A stretch of 64,000 bases of DNA from positions 868,001 to 932,000 of the forward strand of contig NZ_CP090145.1 of NCBI RefSeq assembly GCF_023008245.1, in the 5' to 3' direction. Position numbers and translations under genes: made by a program. The notes beneath the pieces were generated by a model. It made no database searches and was not told the DNA's origin. It was given only the letters and a program-made list of their open reading frames with translations. This document shows, piece after piece, positions 45,734-56,085 of this stretch. Position 1 is the first letter of the stretch. Each line of letters starts with the position of its first letter. Source of the DNA: Flavobacterium sediminilitoris (GTDB taxonomy: Bacteria > Bacteroidota > Bacteroidia > Flavobacteriales > Flavobacteriaceae).

Positions 45734-45741
45734 CAAAAGTA
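45734..45741 (-). promoter_or_regulatory. Promoter -7 element directly before glyS
   Basis: TACTTTTG on the minus strand ends four bases before the ATG at 45729; the expected start is the ATG itself. Confidence 0.6.
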
Positions 45742-45788
45742 AAAATAGGATTTTAATAAAGAAAAGAAATTATCGGAATAATTTACAA

Positions 45789-46619
45789 TTAATCATATTG
45801 AAAAATTGTTGTACCAATTTTTGAAAAAGAATTATAAATATTTATGATGTATTTGCCTTTGATTGTCTTGTTTGGTTCTAAGTTTACATAAGAACAAACA
45901 TCTACATCCTTTTGATTATACAGTGCTTCTGTTTTTGCACTATAAACCAGTTTAATATTATTAAAAATAATAGAAGTATCTTCCGCAGATATGATTTGGT
46001 TTTTTGGATTTACTACTTGAATATAAATATCTTTATTTCCTTGTCTAATAAATTCATTACCTTGAAGTGTGAAACACACTCGTATTTGTTGTATTTTTTT
46101 TTCTCTCTTTTTTGAATACAAATCAGATAAAATTTTAACTCCTCTTACTGTAACATTTATAGCTGATAATTTATCGTGCCTAATTCTTACATCATTGCTT
46201 TTAAGTGATTCTAATTGGGTTAATGTTTTTTTATCTTTTTGTATTTTTTCATTAATTCTAACAATTTCATCAGAATTATTATTTATATCTATTTTTATTT
46301 GATTTATCTGATCTTCTAAACTTTTGTTATTAGAGTCACTAAAATTAATTTTACTATTATCGTTCGTATTTTCTATTGCATCTTTTATAGCTTCTTTAAC
46401 TTCAAGGGCTTCTTCATCTTCAATAGAAAGACTTAATGAATCATATTTTTTTAGAATCTCATCAAACTGATTCTGCAACAACTTATTTTCTGCTTGAGAT
46501 TTTTTAAGAACAATATTATATTCTGAATAAAAATGATAGTATCCTAAAAATGATAATGCTAATAAAACAGCCAAAAAAGCGAAGGAAATTCTTATAAAAT
46601 TAGTTTTGTTAGTTGCCAT
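45789..46619 (-). CDS. Hypothetical single-pass protein with coiled coil
   Basis: 276 residues: a short cytoplasmic N-terminus, one membrane helix (about 9-27), then a long charged coiled coil (about 32-150 with heptad-like KKSQAENKLLQNQFDEIL and IVRINEKIQKDKKTLTQLESL). A C-terminal beta-rich domain (about 155-276) contains IRVCFTLQGNEFIRQGNKDIYIQV. I do not recognise the family; the layout suggests a periplasmic stalk carrying a beta domain. It has no adjacent partner gene that explains it. Confidence 0.65.
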   Translation of the reverse strand: MATNKTNFIRISFAFLAVLLALSFLGYYHFYSEYNIVLKKSQAENKLLQNQFDEILKKYDSLSLSIEDEEALEVKEAIKDAIENTNDNSKINFSDSNNKSLEDQINQIKIDINNNSDEIVRINEKIQKDKKTLTQLESLKSNDVRIRHDKLSAINVTVRGVKILSDLYSKKREKKIQQIRVCFTLQGNEFIRQGNKDIYIQVVNPKNQIISAEDTSIIFNNIKLVYSAKTEALYNQKDVDVCSYVNLEPNKTIKGKYIINIYNSFSKIGTTIFQYD

Positions 46620-46644
46620 TCACAATATTTTTATATAAATTAAA

Positions 46645-46652
46645 TAAATTTG
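46645..46652 (+). promoter_or_regulatory. Promoter -7 element of the comF gene
   Basis: TAAATTTG predicts a start near 46658, 23 bases ahead of the ATG at 46681. Confidence 0.55.
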
Positions 46653-46680
46653 AATGTTTTCCTAACTTATAATCGTCATA

Positions 46681-47364
46681 ATGCTTAAAAACCTGTTAAA
46701 ATTATTATTTCCGACACTTTGTTATGGATGTAATTCACTTTTACTAAATAATGAAAAAATGTTATGTGCAACTTGTATACATAACCTACCTTACACAAAC
46801 CACCATTTACTTGAAATGAATCATGTCAAAGGTAAATTTTATGGAATAATTGATATTCAATTTGCTTCTTCAATGCTTTATTTCCAAAACAACGGAATTG
46901 TACAAAGGCTAATTCATCAATTAAAATACAAAGGAAAACAAGAAATTGGCACCTATTTGGCAGAGAATTATGCTTTAGATTTAAAAGACATAGATAACAA
47001 GTATAAGTTCGACCTTATAATTCCCGTTCCATTACATCCTAAAAAAATAAAGAAACGAGGTTATAATCAAGTCGAAACATTTTGTTTAACATTATCTAAA
47101 GCATTACAAATCTCCTATAATTCAGAAATATTATTTCGAAAAAACAATTCAAAAACACAAACAAGGAAAAATAAAAATGAAAGATTTGAAAATACCGAAT
47201 CATTTTTTGACGTTATATTTGATGAAACATTTCATGGAAAGCATTTTTTACTTGTTGATGATGTAATAACAACTGGAGCAACAATAGAATCGTGTGTAAA
47301 AGCTTTATTAAAAATACCAAATGCGAAAGTGAGTGTTATAACAATGGCTTACACACAATCATAA
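46681..47364 (+). CDS. ComF-family phosphoribosyltransferase-like protein
   Basis: 227 residues. An N-terminal zinc-ribbon has C14 and C17 (CYGC) and C29 and C32 (CATC). Then come the ComF marks LIHQLKYKGKQEIG near residue 80 and PVPLHPKKIKKRGYNQVE near 119-136. The C-terminal PRPP-binding loop LLVDDVITTGAT spans about 190-201. ComF/GntX proteins are linked to DNA uptake and recombination after transformation; the enzymatic activity is unclear. No other competence gene is present. Confidence 0.92.
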   Translation: MLKNLLKLLFPTLCYGCNSLLLNNEKMLCATCIHNLPYTNHHLLEMNHVKGKFYGIIDIQFASSMLYFQNNGIVQRLIHQLKYKGKQEIGTYLAENYALDLKDIDNKYKFDLIIPVPLHPKKIKKRGYNQVETFCLTLSKALQISYNSEILFRKNNSKTQTRKNKNERFENTESFFDVIFDETFHGKHFLLVDDVITTGATIESCVKALLKIPNAKVSVITMAYTQS

Positions 47365-47430
47365 TAAAAATAAAAAAATTATGTTTACACTAAATATAGT
47401 TGTTATTTTGTAGTGACATTTTTTAGAAAG

Positions 47431-49044
47431 ATGAAAAAAACATATTTGACAATTCTTTTTATAGTTATTAGCACATTTATTTTTACAACTAGTTGTGCAA
47501 AAAGAGGAACTATAAATGGTGGTGCAAAAGATACTATTGCTCCAAAAATCACATCAAGTTTTCCTGATAATTTTAGTACAAATTTTTCAGGAAGAGAGAT
47601 CAAGATTAATTTTAATGAGCTTATTAAAGTAAAAGATATTAATAAGCAATTAATTATTTCTCCTCCATTAGAAAAACAACCTACAATTATTCCACAAGGA
47701 AGCGCTAGTAAATTTATTTCGGTTAAGATTTTAGAAGATTTAAAACCAAATACTACTTATAGTTTTAATTTCGGCCAGAGTATTACTGACAACAATGAAG
47801 GTAATCCTTATTCTCAGTTTAAATACGTCTTTTCTACTGGCAGTTATATTGATTCTCTGGCTTTATTAGGTAACATAAAAGATGCTTATGAACAAAAACC
47901 TGACAATTTTGTCAACATTCAATTATATGATGCTACAACCTTTAAAGATTCAACGGTTTTTAAAGAAACTCCTTTATATGTAACCAATACTTTAGATAGC
48001 TTAAAAGTATTTGCATTAGAAAATTTAAAAGCAGGAACATATAAAATAATTGCATTAAAAGACAAAAACAACAACTATAAATATGATCCAAAATCGGATA
48101 AAATTGGTTTCTTAGATGAAACCATAACTCTTCCCGTAGACAATACTTTATATGAAATAGAATTATTCAAGGAAAAACCTAAGTTTAAAGTTGAAAAACC
48201 TATTCAGCAATCAAATAATAAATTTTTCATGGGTTACCAAGGTGACATAAAAGATGTAAAGATTACTGCAAAAATGGGATTAGAAGAGATTCCTGTTAAA
48301 ATGACGAAATTTCCAGATAAAGGAAAAGATTCTGTTCAATTATTTTTTCCTGTTTCAAAATTAGACACACTTGAAATATCTATTAAAAAAGACAATTATA
48401 TTAAGAATTTTAAAACTAAAGTTAAAGAATTAAAACTAACGGACTCATTAAAAATTAATGCAGTTCAAAATACTCTAAACTTTAGAGACAAGTTTACATT
48501 AAAAACTAAAACACCAATAAACTCTATTGATAAAAACAAAATTACACTAACTAATAAAGATTCTATAGTAATCCCTTTTGAGTATAGCTATAATGAATAT
48601 GAGGAAGAAATTCTATTTGACTTTAAAAAAGAAGAAAATCAAAAATACCAGATAGAACTACTTCCAGGAGCTATTACTGATTTTTACAATACCACTAATG
48701 ATTCATTACGCTTTTCATTTAATACAAAACTGCTTTCAGACTATGGAAACTTGAAAGTAATAATTAAAAATGCTAATAGATTCCCTTATATTTTAGAAGT
48801 TTTAACTGCCAAAGGAGATGTAGTTGCTTCTGCAATTAGTAATGACGAAAATATTATTTATTTTGATGCAATTGAACCAAGTATTTATACTTTAAGAATC
48901 ATATATGATGATAATAAAAATAATATTTGGGACACAGGAGACTATCTAAATAAAAAATATGCTGAAGAAATCGTCTACTATCCAAAAGGAATAGATGTTA
49001 GAGCAAATTGGGACGTAGAACAAGAATTTGATTTAGGAGAGTAA
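47431..49044 (+). CDS. Ig-like (SbsA-type) lipoprotein
   Basis: 537 residues from the ATG at 47431; a GTG six codons upstream is a less likely start. The hydrophobic N-terminus ends in TTSC, with C22 as lipid attachment site. Residues 35-130 form a bacterial Ig-like domain of the SbsA type (KITSSFPDNFSTNFSGREI, then FNELIKVKD). The rest is a series of beta-sandwich segments; LRIIYDDNKNNIWDTGDYL near 490-508 is typical of this flavobacterial family. The function is unknown; it is presumably an anchored outer-envelope protein. Confidence 0.82.
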   Translation: MKKTYLTILFIVISTFIFTTSCAKRGTINGGAKDTIAPKITSSFPDNFSTNFSGREIKINFNELIKVKDINKQLIISPPLEKQPTIIPQGSASKFISVKILEDLKPNTTYSFNFGQSITDNNEGNPYSQFKYVFSTGSYIDSLALLGNIKDAYEQKPDNFVNIQLYDATTFKDSTVFKETPLYVTNTLDSLKVFALENLKAGTYKIIALKDKNNNYKYDPKSDKIGFLDETITLPVDNTLYEIELFKEKPKFKVEKPIQQSNNKFFMGYQGDIKDVKITAKMGLEEIPVKMTKFPDKGKDSVQLFFPVSKLDTLEISIKKDNYIKNFKTKVKELKLTDSLKINAVQNTLNFRDKFTLKTKTPINSIDKNKITLTNKDSIVIPFEYSYNEYEEEILFDFKKEENQKYQIELLPGAITDFYNTTNDSLRFSFNTKLLSDYGNLKVIIKNANRFPYILEVLTAKGDVVASAISNDENIIYFDAIEPSIYTLRIIYDDNKNNIWDTGDYLNKKYAEEIVYYPKGIDVRANWDVEQEFDLGE

Positions 49045-49061
49045 ACATTTTATTCTCCTAA
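49033..49061. terminator. Weak hairpin between convergent genes
   Basis: TTAGGAGA and TCTCCTAA form an 8-bp stem enclosing the stop codon at 49042-49044. There is no clear T-run, so its role as terminator is uncertain. Confidence 0.35.
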
Positions 49062-49078
49062 GTTAAACCGCAATCCTT

Positions 49079-49846
49079 TTAAAACTGAATTATAAAAGAG
49101 TCTTTATCGTTCAAGAAATTTAGTTTATTTCTTGTTTCGATCATTTCTTGTTTATCAAGCTCAATAATAAATATTCCTTGCTCATCATCACAATTTAATC
49201 TTTCATTTCCTAAATAGTCAACTACTTGAGAGCTTCCTACATATTCCATTTCATTATCATCAGCACCTATTCTATTTACTCCTACTAAGTAAGAAATATT
49301 TTCAATTGCTCTTGCTTTTAAAAGGGAGTTCCATGCTTGAATTCTTGGTTTAGGCCAATTTGCAACATAAATCAATAAATCATAATTTTCAACATTTCTA
49401 CTAAAAACAGGAAAACGTAAATCATAACAAATAAATGGACAAATCTTCCATCCTTTATATTCAACTATTAATTTTTCTTTTCCTGCTTTATATACTTTTT
49501 CCTCTCCTGCTAAAGTAAATAAATGTCGTTTATCATAATACTGAATATTTCCATTTGGAAAAACAAAAACAAGACGATTATAGTAATTTTCACTTTCTTC
49601 AATAACCAAACTACCTGTTATCGCTATGTTTTTTTCTATAGCTACTAATTTCAACCATTCAATAGTTTCTCCATCCATTTTCTCTGCAACCCTCTCTGGA
49701 TTCATAGTAAACCCAGACGTAAACATTTCTGGCAATACTAATAAATCGTACTCCTTATCACATGAATTAATGTACTCTTGAATTAAACTTCTATTTTCTT
49801 TTGGGCGTTCCCAAATAAGTTTGGTTTGAAATAATGCTACTCTCAT
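49079..49846 (-). CDS. Nitrilase-family omega-amidase (YafV-like)
   Basis: 255 residues from the ATG at 49846 (MRVALFQTKLIWERP). A 38-residue upstream extension reads back into the divergent gene and is rejected. The nitrilase Glu-Lys-Cys triad is complete: E40 in LVLPEMFTSGF, K106 in YDKRHLF and C140 in PFICYDLRFP. The pattern is that of omega-amidases/YafV, which hydrolyse 2-oxoglutaramate or 2-oxosuccinamate. These arise when PLP transaminases use glutamine or asparagine. It is divergent from the aminotransferase fusion, about 100 bases away; a shared nitrogen-metabolism role is possible. Confidence 0.88.
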   Translation of the reverse strand: MRVALFQTKLIWERPKENRSLIQEYINSCDKEYDLLVLPEMFTSGFTMNPERVAEKMDGETIEWLKLVAIEKNIAITGSLVIEESENYYNRLVFVFPNGNIQYYDKRHLFTLAGEEKVYKAGKEKLIVEYKGWKICPFICYDLRFPVFSRNVENYDLLIYVANWPKPRIQAWNSLLKARAIENISYLVGVNRIGADDNEMEYVGSSQVVDYLGNERLNCDDEQGIFIIELDKQEMIETRNKLNFLNDKDSFIIQF

Positions 49847-49946
49847 TTTAATTGAAATATTACTTGATAAAAGTAGAAAAAAATGTTCTAAATCAGTCTT
49901 AAAAAGTATATTTTTACTTACATAATTATGTTTTAAACCATTTCTA

Positions 49947-52220
49947 ATGATTACATTCATTCAAGACTATATTCCCTCAAAAATTAAATCCATCACTAAA
50001 CTTGGTGGTTATGACAACGCAAATTATTTGATTGAAACTACAGAAACTAAATATGTTCTAAAAACTTACCCATATACTGAAGACACTCTTGATTTAATAA
50101 CAGCGGAAAATCATGCTTTAATCCATCTTCAAAATTTTAAAAATATTGAAACTCCAATTCCAATAAAATTTAATAATGGAGAAACAATATTAACTTTATC
50201 TCTAAATAACAATAAAACATTATTCCGATTATTATCATTTATTCAAGGTGATTTTTTAGCAGAAGTAAGTCATGATAAAGACTTAATGACATCTTACGGA
50301 ACAACAATAGGCTTGTTAAACCTTTATTTAAAAGATTTTAAAAATTATTACTACAAAAGTAGAAACTGGGAATGGAATATTGAAAATCTAAACTTAAACA
50401 AAAAATATTTAGTTAATATTAATGATCCTGAAAACAGACGAATAGCAGAATATTTTTTTAATCAATTTGACGAAATAGTACTTCCGAAAAAAGAAGAATT
50501 GAGAAAAGCAATTATTCATAATGACATCAATGAATGGAACATTTTAGTAAAAAACAATAAGATATCTGGGCTAATTGATTTTGGAGATTTATCTTATTCT
50601 TTTCAGATAAATGAATTAGCTATTGCAATTATATATGCAACTTATAACAAAGAAAATTATTTAACAGATGCTTTAATAATCACGAAATCGTATCATGAAA
50701 AACATCCATTATTAGAAATTGAAATTGACGTTTTATATTACATCATAGCCGCAAGATTAGTAATTAGTGTATGTAATTCTGCACATGCAAGAAATGTAAA
50801 TCCAAAGAACACCCACACACTAATAAGTGAAGAAAAAGCATGGAAAATGCTTCACTATTTAATTGCTACAAATCCAATTTTTATAACTAATGCATTTAAA
50901 GAATCATTAGGTTTTGAGATAAAAAAACCTTTAGAGGCAGAAAAAATAAAAGAAAAACGTCATGAACATTTAGCAAAAATTTTATCCATTAGTTACAACA
51001 ATCCTATTTATGTGGAACGAGCAGCATTTCAATATATGTATGATGCATACGGAAACACATTTTTAGATGCATATAACAATATCCCTCATGTTGGTCATTC
51101 ACACCCAAAAGTAGTAAAAGCAGGTCAAATTCAAATGTCAAAATTAAATACCAATACTCGATATTTATACGATATTTTAAATACTTATGCTGAAAAATTA
51201 TTATCAAAATTTCCAGCTACACTTAATAAAGTATTTTTTGTCAATTCTGGTAGCGAAGCAAACGATTTAGCTATTAGAATGGCTAAAAAACATACATCCA
51301 ATTCAAATGTAATGGTTATAGAACATGGATATCATGGCCATACTCAAATAGGAATTGACATTAGCGATTATAAATTTAGTAATCCAAAAGGACAAGGTCA
51401 AAAAGAATATATTATAAAAACAGAAATTCCTGATACTTATAGAGGCCGATATACACAAAATGATGGTACAGCTGGCAAACTATATGCTGAAAACACTATA
51501 AACGACATAAAAGCCAGTACTAATAAAATTGCAGCATTCATTGCTGAACCAATAGTTGGGTGTGCTGGTCAAATTCCATTAGCAAAAGGATATTTAAAGC
51601 CCGTTTACGAGGCCATTAGAGCACAAGGCGGTATTTGTATTAGTGATGAAGTACAAACAGGATTTGGAAGACTCGGCGAACACTTTTGGGGTTTTGAAGC
51701 ACAAGGAGTTATCCCTGACATGGTTGTAATTGGCAAACCAATAGGTAATGGACATCCAATGGCAGCAGTAATTTGTACGGAAGAAATAGCATCTTCTTTT
51801 AATACTGGTGTAGAATTTTTCACATCTTTTGGAGGAAATCCCGTTTCATGTGCAATAGGACTAGCTGTTTTAGAAGTAATTGAAGAAGAAAATTTACAAG
51901 AAAACGCAAAAAAAGTTGGAGATTATTACAAAGAAAGGTTTGCTAATCTCAAAGAAAAATATCCTTGCATAGGTAATATTCGAGGTTCAGGATTATTTCT
52001 AGGTTTCGACATTGTTAAAGATGACACAAAAGAACCCGATACAAAGTTAGCACAATACATTAAAAATCAATTAAGAGAAAAAAATATTTTAATTAGCACA
52101 GATGGTCCTGCTGATAATGTTTTAAAGACAAAACCTCCTATTATTTTTACAAAAAAAGATGTAGATATTGTCGTAAAGAACACAGATACTATATTAGAAA
52201 ATTACTACAAGAATCCCTAA
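49947..52220 (+). CDS. APH-type kinase fused to class III PLP aminotransferase/phospholyase
   Basis: 757 residues in two domains. Residues 1-310 are an APH/choline-kinase-like fold: nucleotide-binding start [16 protein letters not shown], catalytic HNDINEWN with H191, D193 and N198, and the metal aspartate D211 in LIDFGD. Residues about 335-757 are a complete class III aminotransferase: [15 protein letters not shown] near 433, [20 protein letters not shown] near 565, and the PLP lysine K597 in [14 protein letters not shown]. The same pairing of activities occurs as separate enzymes in hydroxylysine breakdown (kinase plus PLP phospho-lyase), so the fusion probably phosphorylates an amino alcohol or hydroxy-amine and then eliminates phosphate and ammonia. 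Hydroxylysine or ethanolamine are candidate substrates. Confidence 0.85.
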   Translation: MITFIQDYIPSKIKSITKLGGYDNANYLIETTETKYVLKTYPYTEDTLDLITAENHALIHLQNFKNIETPIPIKFNNGETILTLSLNNNKTLFRLLSFIQGDFLAEVSHDKDLMTSYGTTIGLLNLYLKDFKNYYYKSRNWEWNIENLNLNKKYLVNINDPENRRIAEYFFNQFDEIVLPKKEELRKAIIHNDINEWNILVKNNKISGLIDFGDLSYSFQINELAIAIIYATYNKENYLTDALIITKSYHEKHPLLEIEIDVLYYIIAARLVISVCNSAHARNVNPKNTHTLISEEKAWKMLHYLIATNPIFITNAFKESLGFEIKKPLEAEKIKEKRHEHLAKILSISYNNPIYVERAAFQYMYDAYGNTFLDAYNNIPHVGHSHPKVVKAGQIQMSKLNTNTRYLYDILNTYAEKLLSKFPATLNKVFFVNSGSEANDLAIRMAKKHTSNSNVMVIEHGYHGHTQIGIDISDYKFSNPKGQGQKEYIIKTEIPDTYRGRYTQNDGTAGKLYAENTINDIKASTNKIAAFIAEPIVGCAGQIPLAKGYLKPVYEAIRAQGGICISDEVQTGFGRLGEHFWGFEAQGVIPDMVVIGKPIGNGHPMAAVICTEEIASSFNTGVEFFTSFGGNPVSCAIGLAVLEVIEEENLQENAKKVGDYYKERFANLKEKYPCIGNIRGSGLFLGFDIVKDDTKEPDTKLAQYIKNQLREKNILISTDGPADNVLKTKPPIIFTKKDVDIVVKNTDTILENYYKNP

Positions 52221-52235
52221 ATACTTTTCTAATAA

Positions 52236-52266
52236 AAAAACGCATTCATTAAATGAATGCGTTTTT
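52236..52266. terminator. Bidirectional terminator before sdhB
   Basis: AAAAACGCATTCATT and AATGAATGCGTTTTT form a 15-bp stem around a single base, between convergent stops at 52220 and 52290. Confidence 0.92.
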
Positions 52267-52289
52267 AAAAATTTATATTCTATCCCAAT

Positions 52290-53051
52290 TTAGATAATAC
52301 TTGCTTTCAAATATTCTCTATTCATACGAGCAATGTTCTCTAAAGAAATACCTTTTGGACATTCTATTTCACAAGCACCAGTATTTGTACAATTACCGAA
52401 CCCTTCTTCATCCATTTGGCGTACCATGTTTAATACACGTTGTGTTGCCTCTACTTTTCCTTGCGGTAATAATGCATATTGTGAAACTTTAGCTCCAACA
52501 AACAACATTGCAGAACCATTTTTACAAGATGCAACACAAGCCCCACAACCAATACAAGCTGCTGCTTCAAAAGCTTTATCTGCATCTGCTTTAGGGACAG
52601 GAATTGAATTAGCATCAATTGTATTTCCTGAAGTATTAACCGACACGAAACCACCTGCTTGCTGAATTCTATCAAAAGAAGTACGATCAACCACTAAATC
52701 CTTGATTACAGGGAAAGCTTTACTTCTCCATGGTTCAATGTAGATAGTATCACCATCGTTAAACTTACGCATGTGCAACTGACATGTTGTTGTTCCTGTT
52801 TCTGGTCCGTGTGCTCTACCATTAATATACAATGAACACATACCGCAAATTCCTTCACGACAATCGTGATCAAAAGCAACAGGTTCTTTTCTTTCGCTTA
52901 CTAATTGTTCGTTTAATTGGTCCAACATTTCCAAAAACGAACTTGCTGTAGAAACATTATCTAACTTATACGTTTCTATACCACCTTTAGTTTTAGCATT
53001 TTTCTGACGCCAAATTTTTAAGGTTATATTGATATTTTTTGCTGTACTCAT
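52290..53051 (-). CDS. sdhB: Succinate dehydrogenase/fumarate reductase iron-sulfur subunit
   Basis: 253 residues. The N-terminal [2Fe-2S] ligands are C64, C69, C72 and C90 (CREGICGMC and TTTCQLH). The C-terminal ferredoxin domain has [11 protein letters not shown] near residue 162-172 and [14 protein letters not shown] near 217-230 for the [4Fe-4S] and [3Fe-4S] clusters. It passes electrons from FAD in SdhA to the menaquinone site in SdhC. The start is 6 bases after the sdhA stop. Confidence 0.97.
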   Translation of the reverse strand: MSTAKNINITLKIWRQKNAKTKGGIETYKLDNVSTASSFLEMLDQLNEQLVSERKEPVAFDHDCREGICGMCSLYINGRAHGPETGTTTCQLHMRKFNDGDTIYIEPWRSKAFPVIKDLVVDRTSFDRIQQAGGFVSVNTSGNTIDANSIPVPKADADKAFEAAACIGCGACVASCKNGSAMLFVGAKVSQYALLPQGKVEATQRVLNMVRQMDEEGFGNCTNTGACEIECPKGISLENIARMNREYLKASII

Positions 53052-53057
53052 AATCTC

Positions 53058-55067
53058 TTATTTATAGTTTCTAGCTGCAATTTTAATGAACTCGTATTTC
53101 AAATCTTCTTTGTGAAGTTCGGCTTTAGTAGTATCTTGCCCTTTATATTCCCAAGCGCCTACGAATGCCATGTTAACATCATCACGAAGAGTTTCTCCTT
53201 CAGCATCTTGATACTCTTCTCTAAAGTGACCTCCACAAGATTCTTTACGTTGTAAAGCATCCATAGCCATTAATTGTCCTAGTTCAAGGAAATCTGCTAC
53301 ACGAAGTGCTTTTTCTAATTCTGGGTTCATTTCATCTGCACTACCCGGAACGTAAACCTCTTTATAGAATTCTTCACGGATTTTTCCGATTTCTTCAATT
53401 GCTTCTTTTAATCCTTGTTCGTTACGCGCCATACCCACTTTATTCCACATTACGTGTCCTAATTTTTTATGGAAATGGTCAACCGATTTTGTTCCGTTGT
53501 TATTTAAGAACATATTGATAGAATCTCTTACATTCTTCTCCGCTTCAGCAAATTCTGGTGCATCAGTAGAAATTTTACCCGTACGTATTTCATCAGCTAA
53601 ATAGTTAGAAACAGTATAAGGCAATACGAAATAACCATCCGCTAAACCTTGCATTAAAGCAGAAGCTCCTAAACGGTTAGCACCGTGATCAGAGAAATTT
53701 GCTTCACCTGCTACGAAACATCCAGGTATTGATGATTGTAAGTTATAATCAACCCAAACTCCACCCATTGTATAGTGAACTGCTGGATAAATTTTCATTG
53801 GTGTTTCATATGGATTTTCGTCAGTAATTTTTTCATACATTTCGAATAGGTTACCATACTTTTCTTCCAACCATTTTTTTCCTAAAGTAATAATTTCTTC
53901 TTCCGAAGGATTGTGATTCCCTTGAGCATACGCTACCTCTTTACCTTTACTCTTCACTTCAGAAGAGAAATCTAAGTAAACACCTTCGTTAGTATCGTTT
54001 GCTTCAATTCCATAACCTGCATCACAACGCTCTTTAGCTGCACGAGATGCAACGTCACGAGGTACTAAGTTACCGAATGCTGGATATCTTCTTTCTAAGT
54101 AATAATCTCTATCTTCTTCTGCAATTTGCGTTGGTTTTAATTTACCTGCACGAATTGCTTCAGCATCTTCTTTTTTCTTTGGTACCCAAATACGACCCGA
54201 GTTACGTAATGATTCTGACATTAACGTTAACTTCGATTGATTTGTTCCATGAACCGGAATACAAGTTGGGTGAATTTGTACGTAACATGGATTTGCAAAA
54301 GCAGCACCTTGTTTGTGAATTTTCCAAGAAGCTGTTACATTACTTCCCATTGCATTTGTAGAAAGGAAATAAACATTTCCGTAACCTCCAGAAGCGATTA
54401 CAACTGCATGGGCAGAATGTCTTTCAACTTCACCAGTAACCAAGTTACGAGCAATAATTCCACGTGCTTTTCCATCAATTTTAACCAAGTCTAACATTTC
54501 ATGACGGTTGAACATTTTAACACGTCCTAATCCGATTTGTCTTGATAAAGCTGAATATGCCCCTAATAATAATTGTTGTCCTGTTTGTCCAGCAGCATAA
54601 AAAGTACGTTGTACCTGTACTCCACCAAAAGAACGATTATCTAACATTCCACCATACTCACGAGCAAAAGGAACTCCTTGAGCTACACATTGGTCGATAA
54701 TATTACCTGAAACCTCTGCTAAACGATGAACGTTTGCTTCACGTGCACGGTAGTCACCTCCTTTAATGGTATCGTAAAACAAACGGTAGATAGAATCTCC
54801 GTCATTTTGGTAATTTTTTGCTGCATTGATACCTCCTTGCGCTGCAATTGAATGCGCACGACGAGGAGAATCTTGAAAACAAAACGCTTTTACATTATAT
54901 CCCATTTCTCCAAGAGAAGCTGCTGCTGAAGCACCTGCCAAACCTGTACCAACAACGATAATGTCAATTTTTGGACGGTTGTTTGGAGCAACTAATTTTA
55001 AATGATCTTTATAATCGGTCCATTTTTTTGCCAATGGCCCTTCTGGTATTTTAGAATCTAACTTCAT
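53058..55067 (-). CDS. sdhA: Succinate dehydrogenase/fumarate reductase flavoprotein subunit
   Basis: 669 residues, the length usual in Bacteroidota (longer than the E. coli enzyme). FAD-binding [11 protein letters not shown] is at 40-50; the FAD-attaching histidine is H72 in [14 protein letters not shown]. Substrate-site segments are [11 protein letters not shown] near 265 and [20 protein letters not shown] near 483. It oxidises succinate to fumarate in the cytoplasmic part of complex II. The order sdhC-sdhA-sdhB and the di-haem type SdhC mark a type B, menaquinone-coupled complex. Confidence 0.97.
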   Translation of the reverse strand: MKLDSKIPEGPLAKKWTDYKDHLKLVAPNNRPKIDIIVVGTGLAGASAAASLGEMGYNVKAFCFQDSPRRAHSIAAQGGINAAKNYQNDGDSIYRLFYDTIKGGDYRAREANVHRLAEVSGNIIDQCVAQGVPFAREYGGMLDNRSFGGVQVQRTFYAAGQTGQQLLLGAYSALSRQIGLGRVKMFNRHEMLDLVKIDGKARGIIARNLVTGEVERHSAHAVVIASGGYGNVYFLSTNAMGSNVTASWKIHKQGAAFANPCYVQIHPTCIPVHGTNQSKLTLMSESLRNSGRIWVPKKKEDAEAIRAGKLKPTQIAEEDRDYYLERRYPAFGNLVPRDVASRAAKERCDAGYGIEANDTNEGVYLDFSSEVKSKGKEVAYAQGNHNPSEEEIITLGKKWLEEKYGNLFEMYEKITDENPYETPMKIYPAVHYTMGGVWVDYNLQSSIPGCFVAGEANFSDHGANRLGASALMQGLADGYFVLPYTVSNYLADEIRTGKISTDAPEFAEAEKNVRDSINMFLNNNGTKSVDHFHKKLGHVMWNKVGMARNEQGLKEAIEEIGKIREEFYKEVYVPGSADEMNPELEKALRVADFLELGQLMAMDALQRKESCGGHFREEYQDAEGETLRDDVNMAFVGAWEYKGQDTTKAELHKEDLKYEFIKIAARNYK

Positions 55068-55084
55068 ATTGTATCTGATGTTGA

Positions 55085-55948
55085 TTATTTAGTAAAGTGT
55101 ATATATAAAGGAATAATCGCAAATAATAAAGGTACGATTACTGCAAAAGCTCTTCCAATAAATTTGATTGTTGGTGTAAACTTATTATTTATACCCAACG
55201 ATTGGAATGCACTTTGAAAACCATGCCATAAGTGGAATCCTAATGCTAACATAGCTAAAACATAACCAATTGTAAATAATAAGCCATATTTTGCATCTCT
55301 AAAAAAGTCATACGTAATTTTATACAAGTCTTTATATCCTTCAAAAACAACATCATTATTATTTTCAACTGCTATTACTTTAGTAACATCTAGTACTTGT
55401 AATTTATTACTTTCCAGAATATTTTTATCTAGTTTCCCTAAAGAATCTAGAGGAAAAAATGGATTCTGAGAACCTAAAACTCCAATAGCCATTTTTGTTT
55501 TTCCCATTTGACTAACAACTTCTTTTGATGCTAATGGAATATTTTTGTCAAAATGCATTTTAGCCCAAAAATTCACCATATGTGTTACAATGAAAACTAA
55601 AATGATAGTTCCCAAAACTGCCATATTACGAGATGCAAAACTACTGTTTGCCGAAGGACTCGTTTTTGCATAATTAATCGGTCTTGCTGCTTTATTTTGA
55701 AAAGCCAACAAAATACCGTCAATTGCATGAAAAATAATAGAAATGTAAGTTAAATAAGAAAGTAATTTTACTGCAGGATTAGTGGTCATAAACAATGCAT
55801 ACTGATTAAAATTCAAAGCATTATTTGGTACTAATAACTGAAGATTTCCAGCTAAGTGACCAGCTAAAAACAAGCATAAAAATAAACCTGTAAGAGCCAT
55901 CCAGTATTTTTTAGCAATAGATGACTTTAGAAGTGCTGATTTTGCCAT
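55085..55948 (-). CDS. sdhC: Succinate dehydrogenase cytochrome b subunit (with enlarged loop)
   Basis: 287 residues with five membrane helices at about 14-38, 60-80, 108-132, 215-240 and 262-284. Haem-ligand histidine candidates are in [22 protein letters not shown] and FHLWHGFQS. The chain starts [18 protein letters not shown], as in other flavobacterial SdhC. An unusually long loop (about 140-210) separates helices 3 and 4, longer than I expect from related SdhC of about 220-230 residues. It anchors SdhAB and reduces menaquinone. It is the first gene of sdhCAB. Confidence 0.93.
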   Translation of the reverse strand: MAKSALLKSSIAKKYWMALTGLFLCLFLAGHLAGNLQLLVPNNALNFNQYALFMTTNPAVKLLSYLTYISIIFHAIDGILLAFQNKAARPINYAKTSPSANSSFASRNMAVLGTIILVFIVTHMVNFWAKMHFDKNIPLASKEVVSQMGKTKMAIGVLGSQNPFFPLDSLGKLDKNILESNKLQVLDVTKVIAVENNNDVVFEGYKDLYKITYDFFRDAKYGLLFTIGYVLAMLALGFHLWHGFQSAFQSLGINNKFTPTIKFIGRAFAVIVPLLFAIIPLYIHFTK

Positions 55949-55983
55949 AATTTTATTTGATTATTCTAGTTTTTAAAATCAAA

Positions 55984-56014
55984 CAAAAATACTGCATATT
56001 AATTTTAACTACAA
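55984..56014 (-). promoter_or_regulatory. Promoter of sdhCAB
   Basis: On the minus strand a TTG (56012-56014), a 20-base spacer and TATTTTTG (55984-55991) match the consensus. Transcription should start near 55978, 30 bases ahead of sdhC. Confidence 0.7.
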
Positions 56015-56085
56015 CCTTTTAGTTGTTATTTATAATGAATTTAAAATATACCTTTTCAAACCTTATCCTTAAACCAAGTATAAAA

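Noticed and set aside
49847..49960. 38-residue N-terminal extension of the nitrilase-family amidase
   Set aside because: It overlaps the divergent kinase fusion start, and the family N-terminus begins at the ATG at 49846.
52333..54494. Plus-strand frames of 70-110 codons across sdhB and sdhA
   Set aside because: Antisense to strongly conserved genes; their existence follows from the codon use of sdhA and sdhB.
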